From contig AQSL01000085.1 of assembly GCA_000403035.1 (NCBI GenBank), forward strand, positions 1 to 9,589: DNA of 9,589 nucleotides, in the 5' to 3' direction. The stretch is from Candidatus Latescibacter anaerobius SCGC AAA252-E07 (GTDB lineage Bacteria > Latescibacterota > Latescibacteria > Latescibacterales > Latescibacteraceae). The notes beneath the pieces were generated by a model. The model saw only the letters and a list, made by a program, of their open reading frames with translations, did no database searches and was not told the DNA's origin. The stretch's first letter is position 1; the number at the start of each line of letters is the position of its first letter. Positions 7,523 to 9,589 of this stretch are shown piece after piece. Both the position numbers and the translations under genes were made by a program.

Positions 7523-9208
7523 TTATCTGTTGGTTTTCAAAAAATATAACATTTTTATCTGTTCATCTGAGTTGTTAATATTTGCATGTGTTATTTTCCC
7601 GTCGGGAGGAACAAGATAGGCTGTACCGGGTGTTTGCCAGCGTATCTGCTTACCAACCCAGGCTATACTTGACCCCCCGATTTGTGTCCATACTTCTTCA
7701 GAACCAGCAAAATAAGTGTGAGGGTGAGCGATTGTCATGGGATCGAAGGCAATTGTAGCCATGGATTCAACAGTTCCGAGACCGTCCTTCTTGGAGAAAA
7801 GCGTTTTGCCGATATGCGCCCAATGCCAGTTTGAGCCGCTTATAGGCATGGTATTTTCATCTTTTACGAGCATATCTTTTCTCGGCTTGAAACCTTCGGG
7901 CACAGGCTCGTTAATGAGATACATGGCGAGGGATCCGTCACCGGTGTTATTAATTATGAATTCAAGATCGGACGGCATAAGAACAGCAATACCTTTGTAA
8001 ATATCAACTGTTTTGCCGCCCGTTTTTATAGTGCCTTTTCCTGAGTCAATATAGAATATTTCCTGCTCGCCTTTCAGTGTGGTCGGCTGAGTCGAACAAT
8101 GTGCCGCAAGCGATGCATAAGAATAACGGTTAATGTATTTGAGTACAGCCCCCTTGTCCTTCGGATTCATCTGGTTTCCTTTTGTGAGAATACTACGTTC
8201 AACTAATGAACCATGGGTATAGATGGGCATGGATTCCTTCCAGTTTCCCATATACATATCAATATTTGGATCAGTACCGGGAGTATATGGCGAGCCGTCA
8301 ACAGGCTGTTCAATGGTAGTATAATTCATCTCAATGTTTTTATTATTTACTAAAAAATAGAGCATTACAATTTGTTCGTTTGTTGCGTTGATATTCGAAT
8401 GTGTTATTTTCCCGTCAGGGGGAAGCATGTATGCCGTTCCGGGCGGCTGTTTACGTAACTGCTTCCCTATCCAGACATCGCCAGTGCCTTTAATGGCTGT
8501 CCATACTTCTTCGCAGCCCGGAAAATAAATATGCGGGTGGCCCATGGTCATGGGGTCGAATGCGACAATCAGCATATTATCAATAGTCCCGAGCCCATCC
8601 CCGGAGTTGAAAAGAGCTCTGTTAATCATCGACCAGTGCCATTGAGGTGTCGCAATTTTCTCTTTATTAATATCTTTTACAAGCATGTTTTTATTTGGCG
8701 TGAATCCTTCGGGCACAGGTTCGTTTACGAGATACATTGTAAACTCTTTATCGCCAGTGTTTTGTATTTTGAATTCAAGATTTGCCGGAATAAGAACGGC
8801 AATACCCGGAGAAAGACCGGCTGTTTTGCCGCCCGCTGTAACTGTACCCTTGCCCGACATGATGTAAAATATTTCCTGTTCGGCCTTTAATACTGTCGGG
8901 GTTGTCGAAGCATGAGCGTCAAGAGTTGCAAAAGAAAAGCTGTTGACATAGGAAAGCACAGCCCCTTTTACCTTAGGATTCAAGGGTTCTTCGCCCCTTG
9001 TCAGAATATCACGTTCAATAAGAGAACCATGAGTATGTCGCGGCATGGATTCCTTCCAGTTGCCGAAATACATGTCGATATCGGGATCAACACTTGGCGT
9101 ATATGGTGTTCCGTCTAAGTCTTTAGCGATGGAAGTTACAGGTACGGCGAATATGAGGATCGAACACACGGTTGTAATTATACGAAACACAGGAAGCCCC
9201 CTTTTCAT
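7523..9208 (-). CDS. Secreted four-cupin protein (duplicated bicupin)
   Basis: This 561-residue protein has a Sec signal peptide (MKRGLPVFRIITTVCSILIFAVPVTSIA, likely cut before KDL) and two tandem copies of a bicupin unit, residues 32-287 and 304-561, roughly 60% identical by eye with a 272-residue period. In each copy the first cupin keeps its glycine-rich turns (QEIFYIxSGKGT) but has one His instead of HxH, and a Phe where the motif-2 His is expected (LEF), so it probably binds no metal. The second cupin has a full set: H224, H226, E234, H270 in copy one and H495, H497, E505, H541 in copy two. Enzyme or binding function is unknown. An upstream in-frame ATG at 9235 would add nine residues; neither start has a strong ribosome binding site, and I chose 9208 because the signal peptide then starts with MKR. 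No terminator was found downstream. Confidence 0.92.
   Translation of the reverse strand: MKRGLPVFRIITTVCSILIFAVPVTSIAKDLDGTPYTPSVDPDIDMYFGNWKESMPRHTHGSLIERDILTRGEEPLNPKVKGAVLSYVNSFSFATLDAHASTTPTVLKAEQEIFYIMSGKGTVTAGGKTAGLSPGIAVLIPANLEFKIQNTGDKEFTMYLVNEPVPEGFTPNKNMLVKDINKEKIATPQWHWSMINRALFNSGDGLGTIDNMLIVAFDPMTMGHPHIYFPGCEEVWTAIKGTGDVWIGKQLRKQPPGTAYMLPPDGKITHSNINATNEQIVMLYFLVNNKNIEMNYTTIEQPVDGSPYTPGTDPNIDMYMGNWKESMPIYTHGSLVERSILTKGNQMNPKDKGAVLKYINRYSYASLAAHCSTQPTTLKGEQEIFYIDSGKGTIKTGGKTVDIYKGIAVLMPSDLEFIINNTGDGSLAMYLINEPVPEGFKPRKDMLVKDENTMPISGSNWHWAHIGKTLFSKKDGLGTVESMATIAFDPMTIAHPHTYFAGSEEVWTQIGGSSIAWVGKQIRWQTPGTAYLVPPDGKITHANINNSDEQIKMLYFLKTNR
7526..8299 (-). repeat. Bicupin repeat copy 2 (within the cupin gene)
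   Basis: Second tandem copy, beginning DGSPYTPG and ending MLYFLKTNR. Shared blocks with copy 1 include NWKESMP, THGSL, EQEIFYI, NEPVPEGF, AFDPMT and PPDGKITH. Protein identity is much clearer than DNA identity, so the duplication is old. Confidence 0.9.
8348..9115 (-). repeat. Bicupin repeat copy 1 (within the cupin gene)
   Basis: First tandem copy, beginning DGTPYTPS and ending MLYFL. It differs from copy 2 by a one-residue indel near the RGEEPLNPK/KGNQMNPK segment and is joined to it by a linker of about 16 residues (NNKNIEMNYTTIEQPV). Confidence 0.9.
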
Positions 9209-9238
9209 TATACCTAGTGTTATTACCAAATTCATTCG

Positions 9239-9257
9239 TTTTACCGGACATGTTATT
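9239..9257 (+). repeat. GGACA-core motif, copy A
   Basis: Reads TTTTACCGGACATGTTATT followed by G, four bases upstream of the alternative cupin ATG at 9235. It shares GGACATGTTMTTG with the copy at 9378 and TTTWACCGGACA(T)GTTMTTGC with the inverted copy at 9504-9523. Confidence 0.45.
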
Positions 9258-9277
9258 GCTCTGATCTTCTGTGATCC

Positions 9278-9305
9278 CCCCTTTAATCCCCCATTGTTAA
9301 AGGGG
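9278..9305. repeat. Hairpin resembling a dispersed CCCCTTTAA-type intergenic repeat
   Basis: CCCCTTTAA (9278-9286) and TTAAAGGGG (9297-9305) form a perfect 9-bp stem around a 10-base C-rich loop, preceded by GATCC. The pattern is like the short CCCC(T)TTAA...TTAAGGGG palindromes scattered between genes in many environmental bacterial genomes, often mis-called as peptides containing NPPLLKG. No T-tract follows on either strand, so it is not a standard terminator. Confidence 0.5.
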
Positions 9306-9377
9306 AAAAGACGAAGTTAGAGTGGATCTATTCCTTTTTTTCTACAATTACTATTCACTGTTCTTTCATTTTGAAAA

Positions 9378-9390
9378 GGACATGTTCTTG
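9378..9390 (+). repeat. GGACA-core motif, copy B
   Basis: GGACATGTTCTTG matches copy A at 12 of 13 bases and lies 132 bases from it. Both copies are preceded by TTCATT at 7-9 bases distance. Confidence 0.4.
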
Positions 9391-9419
9391 ATATTGTATA
9401 TCTCTTTTTTTTACAATAT
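9391..9419. promoter_or_regulatory. Inverted repeat ATATTGTA-N13-TACAATAT
   Basis: Perfect 8-bp arms at 9391-9398 and 9412-9419 enclose a T-rich 13-base spacer. It could be an operator for the cupin gene (about 180-210 bp upstream) or an AT-rich coincidence. A related half, TACAATTA after a T-run, occurs at 9343-9350. Confidence 0.3.
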
Positions 9420-9503
9420 TTTAGGCACCAACATCACCATGCAAGCATTTTCATGAAACGTTATCATTCTTATAAGGTTATATATAATTATTTTTTAATC
9501 TTC

Positions 9504-9523
9504 GCAAGAACTGTCCGGTTAAA
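9504..9523 (-). repeat. GGACA-core motif, copy C (inverted)
   Basis: On the - strand it reads TTTAACCGGACAGTTCTTGC. Allowing one gap, it agrees with copy A over about 20 bases apart from two substitutions. The spacing from copy B is close to the 132 bases that separate A and B. Confidence 0.4.
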
Positions 9524-9589
9524 TTCTGTTGATTGCTTTATGAAAAGCCCCCTTCTTGTCCAAACTTATATCAGGACGAGACAAAGTCG

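Larger units (their letters stand above)
9236..9589. other. Gene-free region rich in short repeats upstream of the cupin gene
   Basis: No gene is visible to the end of the window. The stretch holds a GC-rich hairpin (9278-9305), a GGACA-core motif present three times (near 9239, 9378 and, inverted, 9512), a perfect 8-bp inverted repeat (9391-9419) and two T-runs. There is also a final hairpin-like pair TCTTGTCC/GGACGAGA at 9554-9581. It must include the cupin gene's promoter on the - strand, but I could not assign -35/-10 elements. Confidence 0.55.

Noticed and set aside
9045..9320. 91-codon + strand frame ending in NPPLLKGKRRS
   Set aside because: It overlaps the cupin gene antisense and its tail is the translation of the palindromic hairpin repeat, a known source of false peptides.
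9554..9581. TCTTGTCC/GGACGAGA hairpin near the window end
   Set aside because: It is a short stem with a G-T pair at the edge of the window with no context to interpret it.

Overview
The window (about 9.6 kb, coding regions near 45-50% GC by eye, spacers clearly more AT-rich) looks like a bacterial chromosomal region with five full-length protein genes. Three are on the + strand and two on the - strand, converging near 6600-6740. The mix suggests an environmental heterotroph, possibly of the FCB/Latescibacterota/KSB1-type groups or a similar lineage. That mix is an exported GH31 glycosidase, twin-arginine Gfo/Idh/MocA and DUF362 proteins, and a FlgD-like C-terminal domain. The taxonomic guess is inference only, since no marker gene is present.

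Layout: 1-457 has no convincing gene. 458-2956 encodes a secreted family GH31 alpha-glycosidase with both catalytic aspartates. 2957-3255 is a spacer with a coding-like remnant. 3256-4437 encodes a Tat-exported Gfo/Idh/MocA-like protein with a degenerate active site. 4438-4902 is a gene-free spacer containing what looks like the 3' half of a tRNA-Val(GAC), perhaps an integration scar, and a palindromic operator-like site. 4903-6600 encodes a Tat-exported DUF362 protein with a FlgD-like C-terminal beta-domain. 7318-6740 (-) encodes a RidA/YjgF-family lipoprotein. 9208-7523 (-) encodes a secreted four-cupin protein made by tandem duplication of a bicupin. 9236-9589 is a gene-free region dense in short inverted and direct repeats.

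How the genes may work together: every one of the five proteins carries an export signal (two Sec-type, two Tat-type, one lipoprotein). The shared theme is therefore envelope or periplasmic chemistry, plausibly glycan or modified-sugar processing led by the GH31 enzyme. The genes are not tightly packed (spacers of about 140-465 bp), so a single operon is unlikely. Functional linkage is inference. Several proteins lack canonical catalytic residues of their families (Gfo/Idh/MocA EKP motif, RidA arginine, N-terminal cupin histidines), so ordinary family annotations may mislead here.
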